Shown here: in pieces, positions 52,270 through 60,137 of the stretch
Layout of the letters: every line of letters begins with the position of its first letter
Numbering within the stretch: position 1 is the stretch's first letter
Source of the DNA: Alteromonas abrolhosensis
GTDB taxonomy: Bacteria; Pseudomonadota; Gammaproteobacteria; Enterobacterales; Alteromonadaceae
Assembly: GCF_001953635.1 (NCBI RefSeq)
Contig: NZ_MEJH01000003.1
Location: 573,197-637,196 of the forward strand
Length of the DNA stretch: 64,000 nucleotides
Direction of reading: 5' to 3'
Translations under genes and position numbers: made by a program
Notes under the pieces: generated by a model
Database searches by the model: none
What the model was told of the DNA's origin: nothing
Seen by the model: the letters and a program-made list of their open reading frames with translations, nothing else

Positions 52270-53470
52270 TGCAGGCATTATTTTCACTCTACTTTCTGTA
52301 GCTTACATTTTATTTAAATGGGGCAACATGAAAGTGGTTGGCGTAATGCCAGTCAAAACCTTTACCTTTATTGCTATTCTTTTTACCTCGGGTTTGGACG
52401 TGGGTCTCATTATGTTCCCGCTCACTGAATTTGCAGGTTATGCTGACATAAGCGCAAGTCCTGAATACGCATTCACCAATCCGCTCGCTATTGAGTTTGG
52501 GTTTTGGGGATTCTTAATTTGGGGATTCTACTTTCTTACTTGTTTTTATTTCTGTGTAATCGAACCCAAAGTAAAATTTTTCGAATTGCCGCTGGTTAAA
52601 TTCGTCAATAACGTAGTCATTATCGGCACCTGCGCGTTTACAGCCTTTTTGTTGCTGTCTAACCTCCCTTGGTACTTACCAACAATAGGCGATGGCGAAT
52701 CGGTAGTGCCCGCGTTTTACCTCATTGTGTTCGCAGCCATAGCCTTTGCGGTTTATTCAAGTACAAGCATTAAATATGTGCGAATTTTAAGCCTGACAAC
52801 CACATGGGTATTTATTGCCCTTATTGTTGGCATGTGGGCGGGTGCGTTTGTATTTGGTGAAAGCAAGATGTCGGCTTATTTCGCCAACCTTGGTTTAATT
52901 GGTGGTTATTTTGCGAATATTGACAACTTCGTACTACCAATAAATGAATATCACGAGTTCTATCTATTCTGGTGGTTCAGCTGGAGTATCATGATAGGTC
53001 AGTTTACATCTCGCTTTGTAGGCGGCCTAAGAACATATCAAGTTATGCTGGCTATGATGATCATTCCATCTATCCCTATCGCGGCTTGGTTCTCGGTACT
53101 TTATCACTACCATAGTGCTGGTATTCCTACCGAAGGTATAACCAACTTAGCCATGGTGTGCGTGGGTATCGTCTTTGTGATCAATTCACTGGATTCACTA
53201 ATCAGGCTATACACAGACAACCTAAATATGACAGTCGAGCGCATAGGTAAAGTTAACTACATTGTGATTAACGTAGTTGCGCTTTCACTACTTACACTCT
53301 TGTTCAAACTCGACTTCTTGCAAATACAGTGGGTGGGTGCGTTAGTTATTGCCATCTTCTTTAGCTGCTTTGCATTCATATTAAGTCAGAAGTTTAAATC
53401 GGTAGCGGCCATCAAAACCTCGCCGAAAGAAAACAAAATCGACTTTACCAAAATAGAAAATCTTAACTAA
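52253..53470 (+). CDS. Short BCCT-type choline/betaine transporter
   Basis: Membrane protein of 405 residues with about ten helices, shorter than typical BCCT carriers (about 500-680). The core matches BCCT: FTSGLDVGLIMFPLTEFAGY aligns with the glycine-rich first core helix, in the usual position of GMGIG. FWGFLIWGFYF holds the aromatic-box residues W85, W90 and Y93 with the W-x4-W-x2-Y spacing of BetP. FYLFWWFSWSIMIGQFTSRFVGG (236-258) corresponds to FYWAWWISW. N-terminal helices and regulatory tails are missing. Genomic context with betBA points to choline. The ATG has GGGAGG 6 nt upstream and overlaps a leader ORF. Confidence 0.82.
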   Translation: MTVWLSAGIIFTLLSVAYILFKWGNMKVVGVMPVKTFTFIAILFTSGLDVGLIMFPLTEFAGYADISASPEYAFTNPLAIEFGFWGFLIWGFYFLTCFYFCVIEPKVKFFELPLVKFVNNVVIIGTCAFTAFLLLSNLPWYLPTIGDGESVVPAFYLIVFAAIAFAVYSSTSIKYVRILSLTTTWVFIALIVGMWAGAFVFGESKMSAYFANLGLIGGYFANIDNFVLPINEYHEFYLFWWFSWSIMIGQFTSRFVGGLRTYQVMLAMMIIPSIPIAAWFSVLYHYHSAGIPTEGITNLAMVCVGIVFVINSLDSLIRLYTDNLNMTVERIGKVNYIVINVVALSLLTLLFKLDFLQIQWVGALVIAIFFSCFAFILSQKFKSVAAIKTSPKENKIDFTKIENLN

Positions 53471-53498
53471 CTAAATCAATAACTTCTTACCTCGTTTG

Positions 53499-53522
53499 CA
53501 TTGGCTCACTATTGAGCCAATG
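53499..53522. terminator. Hairpin after the BCCT gene
   Basis: CATTGGCTCA and TGAGCCAATG form a perfect 10-bp stem with loop CTAT, 28 nt past the stop. No T-tract follows, but the stem is stable enough to end or protect the transcript. Confidence 0.65.
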
Positions 53523-53611
53523 GGGGTAAGTGTTGCCCGCAATTAGCCACAGCGCAAGCGCCGAATAATAAGCGGGCCAAATAAAACAACGATAAAAACA
53601 GGTGTTTAACA

Positions 53612-54334
53612 ATGAAAAAATTGAATTCTTTTTTTACATCAACTCACATTTTCACAGCCGCAGTTGTAGCAACGCTGTATTCTTCAGCTACATTCGCTAA
53701 CTGGAGCGCCAACATTTCTGCTGTATCTGATTATACCTTCAACGGGGTTAGCCAAACGCAAAACGACCCAGCGCTACAGGGCGGCATTGATAAAGCATTT
53801 GACAACGGTACCTACGCAGGCACATGGGCGTCTAATGTAGATTTTGGTGGCGAGACAAACCTTGAATGGGATTTTTACGTGGGGCGCTACCAAATGCTAA
53901 CCGACACGGTGAGTTTGGACTACGGCATTGCTTATTACTCTTATCACGGTGGCGATGATTCAAGTGATGGAAATTATCCGGAGGTGTATACCAAATTTGG
54001 TTATGCGAGCGACTACGGTAGTTCAGAACTAAACTTCTGGTATACGTGGGATTACTTTGGGACAGGCGCAAAACACGCTATCGCGATGATTGCCCACACC
54101 TTTGAGCTCGCGCCTAATCACAATTTACGTGCAAGTTTTGACGTATCTAACTCGCTAGACAGCGACAAGTGGCTGTGGAATGGTGATGACACCTCTTTCT
54201 ACCACTACCGTTTGGCTTACCAAACAAGCTATGAAGGGTTTGATTTCGAAATTGCTGCGGAAAACACCAACCTAGATTTTGATACCGCCGATGAACGTAT
54301 TGTGTTTGGCGTATCGAAAACCTTTAGCTTCTAA
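53612..54334 (+). CDS. TorF-family putative porin
   Basis: Outer-membrane protein of 240 residues with a signal peptide (IFTAAVVATLYSSATFA before NWSANIS). The start of the mature part (ISAVSDYTFNGVSQTQNDPALQGGIDKAFDNGTYAGTWASNVDFG) is the hallmark of the TorF/gcw_chp family of 'conserved hypothetical' porins. The C-terminus ERIVFGVSKTFSF ends in Phe, as expected. Its position after a choline transporter suggests a diffusion pore for choline or related quaternary amines, an inference from context. CAGGTG lies 7 nt before the ATG. Confidence 0.88.
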   Translation: MKKLNSFFTSTHIFTAAVVATLYSSATFANWSANISAVSDYTFNGVSQTQNDPALQGGIDKAFDNGTYAGTWASNVDFGGETNLEWDFYVGRYQMLTDTVSLDYGIAYYSYHGGDDSSDGNYPEVYTKFGYASDYGSSELNFWYTWDYFGTGAKHAIAMIAHTFELAPNHNLRASFDVSNSLDSDKWLWNGDDTSFYHYRLAYQTSYEGFDFEIAAENTNLDFDTADERIVFGVSKTFSF

Positions 54335-54349
54335 ATCTTAAAATGGCGC

Positions 54350-54373
54350 GTGGTTCTTACAAACAAGAACCAC
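54350..54373. terminator. First hairpin after the TorF-type porin gene
   Basis: GTGGTTCTT and AAGAACCAC form a perfect 9-bp stem with loop ACAAAC, followed by TTT on the plus strand. It is 16 nt past the porin stop and is a likely terminator. Confidence 0.7.
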
Positions 54374-54392
54374 TTTGCCTAGCAAGTGCCAC

Positions 54393-54418
54393 GCGTGCAC
54401 GTACTAAGCCGTGCACGC
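54393..54418. terminator. Second hairpin between porin and rlmF genes
   Basis: GCGTGCACG and CGTGCACGC form a perfect 9-bp stem with an 8-nt loop. Together with the preceding hairpin it fills the gap between the convergent genes. It may terminate rlmF on the minus strand. Confidence 0.6.
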
Positions 54419-54461
54419 TATCTCAACTTTACTCGTTTAATTTAGCTAATTGATACAACAG

Positions 54462-55421
54462 CTAAAATGTCCAAGCGACAAACCGACTCACTTTGCTGCC
54501 CTGCCCCATATCAACCACTTTACACAGCGATGCACCATAGTAATCAATACTGGTTTTAATTGGTTTCAAGTGGGCACTCTTTGACACCAAGCAAGTGAAC
54601 CATTTCACGTTGTCTTTCACCGCAACACTTTCCTGAATCATGCGCTGGATGAAGGCGAGTTCGCCCCCTTCACACCATAGTTCATTTGCTTGGCCCGCAA
54701 AGTTGAAGTTTACGTCCTGCCCTTGGTAAGGAGCTTGTTTGCCCCCTAACTTAGATGCGCGATCTCCAAAACTTTGCGCCTGATTACCGGTGAACTTTTC
54801 TCCGCTTCGCTTTTGCTTGTTGCGGGTCAAGTTGGATGTTTTTCGGCGAGTTCCAGAAAGCGCATCCTGTGCAGACTTATGAAACGGCGGGTTACACATG
54901 GTAAAAGTGAAGTGCTCATTCTCTTCAATAACGCCGCTGAATATGTTTGCTCTGCTAGCCTGTTTGCGAACGCTAAATTTATTGGTTAATACTTTATTTT
55001 TGCTAGCAATGGCTCGTGCGCTTTTCACTGCAGCATCGTCTACATCGCTACCTACAAAAATCCAGTTGTAGGAAGTAATACCAATTATAGGATAGATAGC
55101 ATTAGCACCCACGCCGATATCCAGCCCTCGTACATTTTGACCATGGCAGTCTGTTGCTTTTAACAAATCTGCAATACCGTGAATATAGTCCGCCCTGCCA
55201 GGTACAGGCGGACATAAGTAACCGTCAGGAATATCCCAGTATTCAAGGCGATAGTAGTGATGAAGTAAGGCAGCATTGAGCACCTTCACTGCTTGCGGAT
55301 TAGTGAAATCTATACTGGTATTACCGCTTTTGGCACGCACCAGGAAAGGCTTAAGCGCCGGATATGACTGGCACAGCGCATCCATAGGATAGCCGTTCTT
55401 GTGGAGATTTTTTGGATGCAT
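54462..55421 (-). CDS. rlmF: 23S rRNA m6A1618 methyltransferase
   Basis: RlmF methylates A1618 of 23S rRNA at N6, using S-adenosylmethionine. The 319-residue protein begins MHPKNLHKNGYPMDAL, a family hallmark, followed by FTNPQAVKVLNAALLHHYYRLEYWDIPDGYLCPPVPGRADYIH. The SAM site LDIGVGANAIYPIIG and the catalytic NPPF motif (MCNPPFHKSAQDA) are intact. It starts 6 nt after soxR and is probably in the same transcript, an unusual partner for a redox regulator. Confidence 0.96.
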   Translation of the reverse strand: MHPKNLHKNGYPMDALCQSYPALKPFLVRAKSGNTSIDFTNPQAVKVLNAALLHHYYRLEYWDIPDGYLCPPVPGRADYIHGIADLLKATDCHGQNVRGLDIGVGANAIYPIIGITSYNWIFVGSDVDDAAVKSARAIASKNKVLTNKFSVRKQASRANIFSGVIEENEHFTFTMCNPPFHKSAQDALSGTRRKTSNLTRNKQKRSGEKFTGNQAQSFGDRASKLGGKQAPYQGQDVNFNFAGQANELWCEGGELAFIQRMIQESVAVKDNVKWFTCLVSKSAHLKPIKTSIDYYGASLCKVVDMGQGSKVSRFVAWTF

Positions 55422-55427
55422 GTAGCG

Positions 55428-55904
55428 TTACTTTTTATGTGAAACTAAAAATTGGGATTGCACGTTTTCATCGAGCAACTGGGCGCCACTACCCTGGGCA
55501 GCCACCTTATCGTCGGTATTGTAAAGCCTACAGCGTTCTAATGACAGACACCCGCAGCCAATACAGCCTTCTAGCGACGTTTTCAAACTGGTCAGCGCCG
55601 CGATTTTTGCCTCGATATGCTGATTAAACACCGTGCTTAATTTTGCCCAATCGGCTTGTGTCGGCGTTCTGTTATCAGGGAGCGTAGACAACAGCTTTTT
55701 TATCTCAGCAAGGGAATACCCCATGTTTTGCGCAATTAAAATAAAGGAAACTCTGCGAATGACAGAACGAGGAAACGCTCGATTTCCCCCATTTGTGCGC
55801 ACAGAAGGAATAAGCCCCTCGTTGGCATAATAACGAATTAATGAAACAGCGTTGCCAGTACGTTTAGCTATAAAACCAATACTTACCATAGGTTCTGGTG
55901 CCAT
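55428..55904 (-). CDS. soxR: Redox-sensing activator SoxR
   Basis: MerR-family activator of 158 residues carrying a [2Fe-2S] cluster sensed by redox-active compounds. The HTH is VSIGFIAKRTGNAVSLIRYYANEGLI, followed by the dimerisation helix. The cluster motif CIGCGCLSLERC (about 118-129) shows the C-x2-C-x-C-x5-C spacing of SoxR. I chose the ATG six codons inside the longest frame because AAAGGGGG lies just upstream and the earlier start is a TTG. The divergent VOC gene is preceded by a SoxR-like palindrome. rlmF follows at 6 nt. Confidence 0.94.
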   Translation of the reverse strand: MAPEPMVSIGFIAKRTGNAVSLIRYYANEGLIPSVRTNGGNRAFPRSVIRRVSFILIAQNMGYSLAEIKKLLSTLPDNRTPTQADWAKLSTVFNQHIEAKIAALTSLKTSLEGCIGCGCLSLERCRLYNTDDKVAAQGSGAQLLDENVQSQFLVSHKK

Positions 55905-55951
55905 AACGCCCCCTTTTTCCAATTTTTAAATAGCGTGTAAAAAAACGCTTG

Positions 55952-55971
55952 ATCTAAAGTTAGCTTTAGAT
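55952..55971. promoter_or_regulatory. SoxR-type operator in the divergent promoter
   Basis: ATCTAAAGTTAGCTTTAGAT has two 8-bp arms around a 4-bp centre, in the style of the E. coli SoxR box CCTCAAGTTAACTTGAGG. It overlaps a TTGATC -35-like element at 55949, and a weak -10-like element follows at a MerR-type long spacing. It lies 43 bp from the VOC ATG and 48 bp from soxR, so it could control both. Confidence 0.6.
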
Positions 55972-56013
55972 ATTAAGCTGTTTTTCGTTGATTATCTACA
56001 CAAGGAAAAACAC

Positions 56014-56394
56014 ATGACTACTGCGTACTTAGAGCACACAAATATCACCGTTGAAAACCCAGACGAACTAGCCAACTTACTTTGCACACTATTTGGATGG
56101 AAAGTAAGATGGAGCGGCGGCGCAAAAAACGACGGCTACACCGTGCATGTGGGGAACGACAACGACTACCTAGCCCTTTACAGACCTAAAACCATCAATG
56201 AAATCGAAAGCGATTATAGAACCCTGGCCAATATCAACCACATCGGTATTGTTGTGCCAAATTTAGACGAAACAGAGCAGCGGGTGCTGGCGCTAAATTT
56301 CAATACTTTCAGTCATGGCGATTACGAGCCAGGCAGACGCTTTTATTTCATGGCTCAGCAGAATATTGAAATAGAAGTGGTGAGCTACGCGTGA
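56014..56394 (+). CDS. VOC-fold protein (glyoxalase/bleomycin resistance family)
   Basis: Protein of 126 residues with the two beta-alpha-beta-beta-beta units of the VOC superfamily. The opening TTAYLEHTNITVENPDELANLLCTLFGWKVRWSGGAKNDG and the second half NINHIGIVVPNLDETEQRVLALNF with HIGI and EVVSYA are recognisable, including possible metal ligands His and Glu. The family includes glyoxalases and resistance proteins; which applies is unknown. A SoxR-type operator upstream implies induction by redox-cycling compounds. AAGGA lies 7 nt before the ATG. Confidence 0.85.
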   Translation: MTTAYLEHTNITVENPDELANLLCTLFGWKVRWSGGAKNDGYTVHVGNDNDYLALYRPKTINEIESDYRTLANINHIGIVVPNLDETEQRVLALNFNTFSHGDYEPGRRFYFMAQQNIEIEVVSYA

Positions 56395-56525
56395 ATTTCA
56401 GCCTAGCTGAGTAGATGAAAATGATGCTAGATTGAATGCTATCGGCCCGTGTTAGCTGTAAGTCAAAGTTTGTTCTTTATTACAAGAACACGGGCAATTG
56501 CATCAATACAAGACAGGAAGCAAGA

Positions 56526-57869
56526 ATGAGAAAGGCACTCGCAGTAACACTAAGTTTTGTGATGTTAACCCTATCAGTACACGCATGGGCTAACGACATA
56601 CTCAGTATGAAACAACGCAGTGAACTTATTGATAAGATCACCGTTGAACGCTTTGAAACCGTATTGCCACAAATAATGGAGCGGGAAGGCATCGACATGT
56701 GGGTGCTTATGTCACGTGAGTACAATGAAGACCCCGTACTAAAAACCATGTTGCCTTCTACTTGGATATCTGCACGAAGACATACCATGCTAGTTATTTA
56801 CAACCCCGGTAAAGGTGAGCCTTTAGAAAGACTCGCCGTAGCGCGATATGCGGTGGGCTCGTTATTTAAGAAAGCATGGGATAAAGAAGCCCAGCCCGAC
56901 CAATGGGAAGCATTAAAACGCATTATTGAGACCCGTAATCCATCAAAAATTGCTATTAATACCTCTGATGCATTTGCGCTAGCTGACGGCATGACCGCAA
57001 CCGAACATGAAAAGTTTATGACCGTGCTTTCGGAAAAATTTAAGCGTCGTGTTGTGAGCGGCGAAAGGCTAGCAATCGGTTGGTTAGAAACGCGCAGTGA
57101 CCTGGAAATGCAATATTACCCAATACTTACTAAAATTGGCCACTCACTAATAGCAACTGCTTTTTCAAACGAAGTCATCACGCCTAACGTGACCACCACT
57201 GACGATGTAGTATGGTGGCTGCGCGATCAAACTCGCGCGTTAGGACTTACCAATTGGTTTCATCCTACTGTTTCAATTCAGCGCAAAGACGCTGCAGCTT
57301 TTGATCAGATAACAGCATTTAGCAAGCGCCCTGGCGAAAACATCATTCGTCCGGGTGATTTAATTCACGTTGATTTTGGTATTACTTACCTTAGGCTTAA
57401 CACCGATCAGCAGCAGCATGCTTACGTGCTAAAATCGGGGGAACGCGACGCCCCTGCCTCACTTAAAAACGCGCTTAAAGCTGGTAACCAACTGCAAGAT
57501 ATTCTTACTAGTAATTTTAAAGTGGGAAGAACAGGCAACGCCATTTTGGGTAAAACTCGAAAGCAAGCAATCGAGAACAGACTAACGCCCGCTATTTATA
57601 CTCACCCACTTGGTTTTCACGGGCATGCCGCAGGCCCGACGATAGGAATGTGGGACGCACAAGAAGGTGTACCAATTCAAGGTGACTACCCAATGTTTGC
57701 AAACACGGCCTATTCCATAGAACTCAATGCGGCAAGCTTTATAGAAGAATGGAACAAAGAAATAAGAATTATGCTGGAAGAAGATGCGTTTTTTGACGGT
57801 GAGTCAGTGACGTATTTAGACGGCAGACAGACTGAGTTTCATTTAATTTATTCTGATGAAAATCAATGA
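56526..57869 (+). CDS. Secreted M24 family peptidase (Xaa-Pro aminopeptidase-like)
   Basis: Protein of 447 residues with a signal peptide (ALAVTLSFVMLTLSVHAWA before NDILS). An N-terminal creatinase-like domain (about 35-190) precedes the pita-bread metallopeptidase fold. Metal-ligand motifs are LIHVDFGITYLRLNTDQQQHAYVL (first Asp pair), THPLGFHGHAAGP (His), and AYSIELNAAS with the final Glu region. The second Asp occurs in an atypical LNTDQQQHAYV context, not the usual SDxTR, so activity may be altered. The chosen ATG has AGGAAG 5 nt upstream; the longer frame has no support. Confidence 0.85.
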   Translation: MRKALAVTLSFVMLTLSVHAWANDILSMKQRSELIDKITVERFETVLPQIMEREGIDMWVLMSREYNEDPVLKTMLPSTWISARRHTMLVIYNPGKGEPLERLAVARYAVGSLFKKAWDKEAQPDQWEALKRIIETRNPSKIAINTSDAFALADGMTATEHEKFMTVLSEKFKRRVVSGERLAIGWLETRSDLEMQYYPILTKIGHSLIATAFSNEVITPNVTTTDDVVWWLRDQTRALGLTNWFHPTVSIQRKDAAAFDQITAFSKRPGENIIRPGDLIHVDFGITYLRLNTDQQQHAYVLKSGERDAPASLKNALKAGNQLQDILTSNFKVGRTGNAILGKTRKQAIENRLTPAIYTHPLGFHGHAAGPTIGMWDAQEGVPIQGDYPMFANTAYSIELNAASFIEEWNKEIRIMLEEDAFFDGESVTYLDGRQTEFHLIYSDENQ

Positions 57870-57996
57870 CAATAAGAAGAGTGTCATGTCTAATTTGAGA
57901 TAAGTTTGTAAACGTACAAATTGACTGTGTAGCTAGAATGCTAGCCAATATGAAAAGACTAACCTAATTGTAAAACAAGTGAAGCGTAAAGTGTCA

Positions 57997-58024
57997 GGCC
58001 TTTCGCCCTTTCAAGCGAAAGGCC
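57997..58024. terminator. Hairpin between M24 peptidase and DUF3718 genes
   Basis: GGCCTTTCGC and GCGAAAGGCC form a perfect 10-bp stem with an 8-nt loop, in the 205-nt space between convergent genes. No T-tract follows on either strand. Confidence 0.6.
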
Positions 58025-58074
58025 ATGAAACTGTACAAAATATTAGCAGTAGGTTGCTATCCTAAAACGAGGTC

Positions 58075-58542
58075 TTATTCAGCAGCAGTGCGAACAACTA
58101 CGTTTTCAGCGCTGTACTCACGCACAAAGTCAGACATTGTTTTGTGGTTACAGATAATGTTTTCGCCTTCCAAACCAAATTTCGCTAGCGCAGCTTCTTT
58201 ACCTACAGAAAGCGCTTCTAAACATGCCTGTGAAGCTACGTCTTGGTTCTTAGCAACAAGTGCCACAGTTTTTGCGTTTTCAGTCGCCTTGTTGTTTTTG
58301 TACATGTAAGCAAAAGTGCGAAGTGACTCACCGTTACAACGTACAGATGCACTGAATTCTTCAGCATTAAAGCCATTTGCGCGAATAAGACGTAAAGCAG
58401 GACCAAAACCTTCTTTAGCTGCAGTTAAACACGCTTGTGTTTCAATGTTGTCATTAAGAGGCTTAAGTACTACATCTTTTGCAAAAGATTGAGTTGCAGC
58501 AACAGATAATGTTAGAGCAATAGCGAAAGTAGACAGTTTCAT
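58075..58542 (-). CDS. DUF3718-family secreted protein
   Basis: Protein of 155 residues with a signal peptide (IALTLSVAATQSFA before KDVVLK). The mature part contains two similar repeats, each with a Cys at its start and end: IETQACLTAAKEG to SVRCNGESLRTFAYMY, and ASQACLEALSVG to ICNHKTMSDFVREY. Cysteine spacing suggests a disulfide in each repeat. The family is common in Alteromonadales and has no known function. AGGAA lies 7 nt before the ATG. Confidence 0.83.
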   Translation of the reverse strand: MKLSTFAIALTLSVAATQSFAKDVVLKPLNDNIETQACLTAAKEGFGPALRLIRANGFNAEEFSASVRCNGESLRTFAYMYKNNKATENAKTVALVAKNQDVASQACLEALSVGKEAALAKFGLEGENIICNHKTMSDFVREYSAENVVVRTAAE

Positions 58543-58768
58543 TTTTGAATTCCTATTTTGTAACTAAATTAGATATCACCTAAGCGATGTGTACATTATG
58601 AACAATACTTTCAAAAAATAAAGCATTTTTCGTAATTTAATTACAGAAATAGTAATTTAAACAGACAGATCACGCCAAAAATGAAAGTTATTTACAAAAA
58701 CAAACAAAATTTATATAAAATTTTACATATAAGTCTTTTTCGTTACAGAGTGGCTAGGTGGGACGCAC

Positions 58769-58800
58769 AAAAAAACGCGCATGAAATTGCACTCAGCGCG
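58769..58800 (-). terminator. Terminator of the 374-residue unknown gene
   Basis: On the minus strand, CGCGC and GCGCG, extended by TGA/TCA after a one-base bulge, form a stem followed by TTTTTTT. It lies 42 nt past the stop codon. Confidence 0.75.
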
Positions 58801-58841
58801 CCTTGTTTTTAATTAATAGCAAAAGAATTAGCTGCGACAGG

Positions 58842-59966
58842 TCATAATATGAGATCGTGCATCCAATTAAGCGAAGGTAATTGCTGTTCTGGCTGGTAAA
58901 AGAGTCGGTTCAGTCTACCCAGCAAATTGACCGATCGACTCGGGTCGTGTGCCTTTACTCTATGTTCACTTTCGGTAAGCATAAATTCCCATGGCTGTAG
59001 GTCGAGTTCATCTACTTCTTCCTGACTTACGCCAAGTGACTGCAACGTTGACAAAATTCGCTCAGTCTTGCTTTCGGCAATAGGGATGATTTCGTTGCCA
59101 TATAAATTATCGAGTGGCTCGTTAACGGCTTCTAATGTGTGATTTATTGCTGCCCACACTTCATCATGATCAAACGCCCAGCCACGAGGCGCATAATATC
59201 CTTCTATTTCCCACTCAAATTCAGCGTTACTTACCGCAATAGAACTTTCAGCTTCTGGGGAATAGGCCAAATCAGGTTTAGCGCCTATGTTGTACGCGTC
59301 AACACTCATGGCCACACAAATTATCAAGTCACCACAATGCTGCTTGTTCGTGTAAAGCGCCTCAAATGCTGCTCGCTTAACCCCCATCCAACCGTGAACG
59401 CGTGAGGGTTGTTCGACAAAGTGCCTTACATCATCTGGCAAGTCCTCACCATACATGTTGATAAGCAGCGGCAGCGGGTTTTGATCAGGCGCTTCGTCTG
59501 GCATCCATACTTCATACTCTTGTCGATTATCGGCTTTCCCGCGACTTTTGATGCCGTAGGACAAGTTAACCGGGCGACAAATACTTCTGTCTTCATCCAC
59601 TTTATGAAAATACTCAGAACGCATACGCTTAATAAATGGTGCGTCTAAACCTGCCAGCGCTGCCGTTGGATAGCGATAGCCTATTTCGCTATGTTCGACC
59701 ATGTGCAACGTGGGAATAGCGTGAGTAAGCTTTTTTTTCAATCCCGATAGAGCGTTTACGTTAGGCAGTACAATGCTTCGCTCTGGTTCAATGGTAAGCC
59801 TACTTCCGTCTTCGGTCACAAATTTGGGGGTTTTGTGGAATTCGTAACCTGAAAACCCCAAGTTGTTTACTGCGGTATTTCGATACTGAGATAGTTCATT
59901 AAAAAGCGCAGTATGATTGCGAATATGCTTAAACAACGGTCTTGATGCGGTCATTCTCTCTTCCAT
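58842..59966 (-). CDS. Protein of unknown function
   Basis: Protein of 374 residues with no signal peptide, membrane helix or family I recognise. It is acidic and hydrophilic, with recognisable stretches IEPERSIVLPNVNALSGLKKKLTHAIPTLHMVEHSEIGYRYPTAALAGLDAPFIKRMR, EYEVWMPDEAPDQNPLPLLINMYGEDLPDDVR and YYAPRGWAFDHDEVWAAINHTLEAVNEP. The start was set at the second in-frame candidate (ATG) because GGAAG lies 8 nt upstream; the first is a TTG. It ends at a T-tract terminator and is next to, but separate from, the PaaX-like gene. Confidence 0.6.
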   Translation of the reverse strand: MEERMTASRPLFKHIRNHTALFNELSQYRNTAVNNLGFSGYEFHKTPKFVTEDGSRLTIEPERSIVLPNVNALSGLKKKLTHAIPTLHMVEHSEIGYRYPTAALAGLDAPFIKRMRSEYFHKVDEDRSICRPVNLSYGIKSRGKADNRQEYEVWMPDEAPDQNPLPLLINMYGEDLPDDVRHFVEQPSRVHGWMGVKRAAFEALYTNKQHCGDLIICVAMSVDAYNIGAKPDLAYSPEAESSIAVSNAEFEWEIEGYYAPRGWAFDHDEVWAAINHTLEAVNEPLDNLYGNEIIPIAESKTERILSTLQSLGVSQEEVDELDLQPWEFMLTESEHRVKAHDPSRSVNLLGRLNRLFYQPEQQLPSLNWMHDLIL

Positions 59967-60137
59967 ATAGGCTACTTCCAATTGAGCTAATTAAATTTAG
60001 ATTTCTATACGACCAAACGGTCATTTGCCGCTTACTTTTAGCTGCTTAACACAACAGATGTATACGCTGTATGTGGACTCCCTAGACGCTCTCAATATTT
60101 AATATATCTTGCAAAGGCAGCTCACCTTTACCCAAGA

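Noticed and set aside
56436..56525. N-terminal extension of the M24 peptidase
   Set aside because: The internal ATG gives a standard signal peptide and has AGGAAG upstream.
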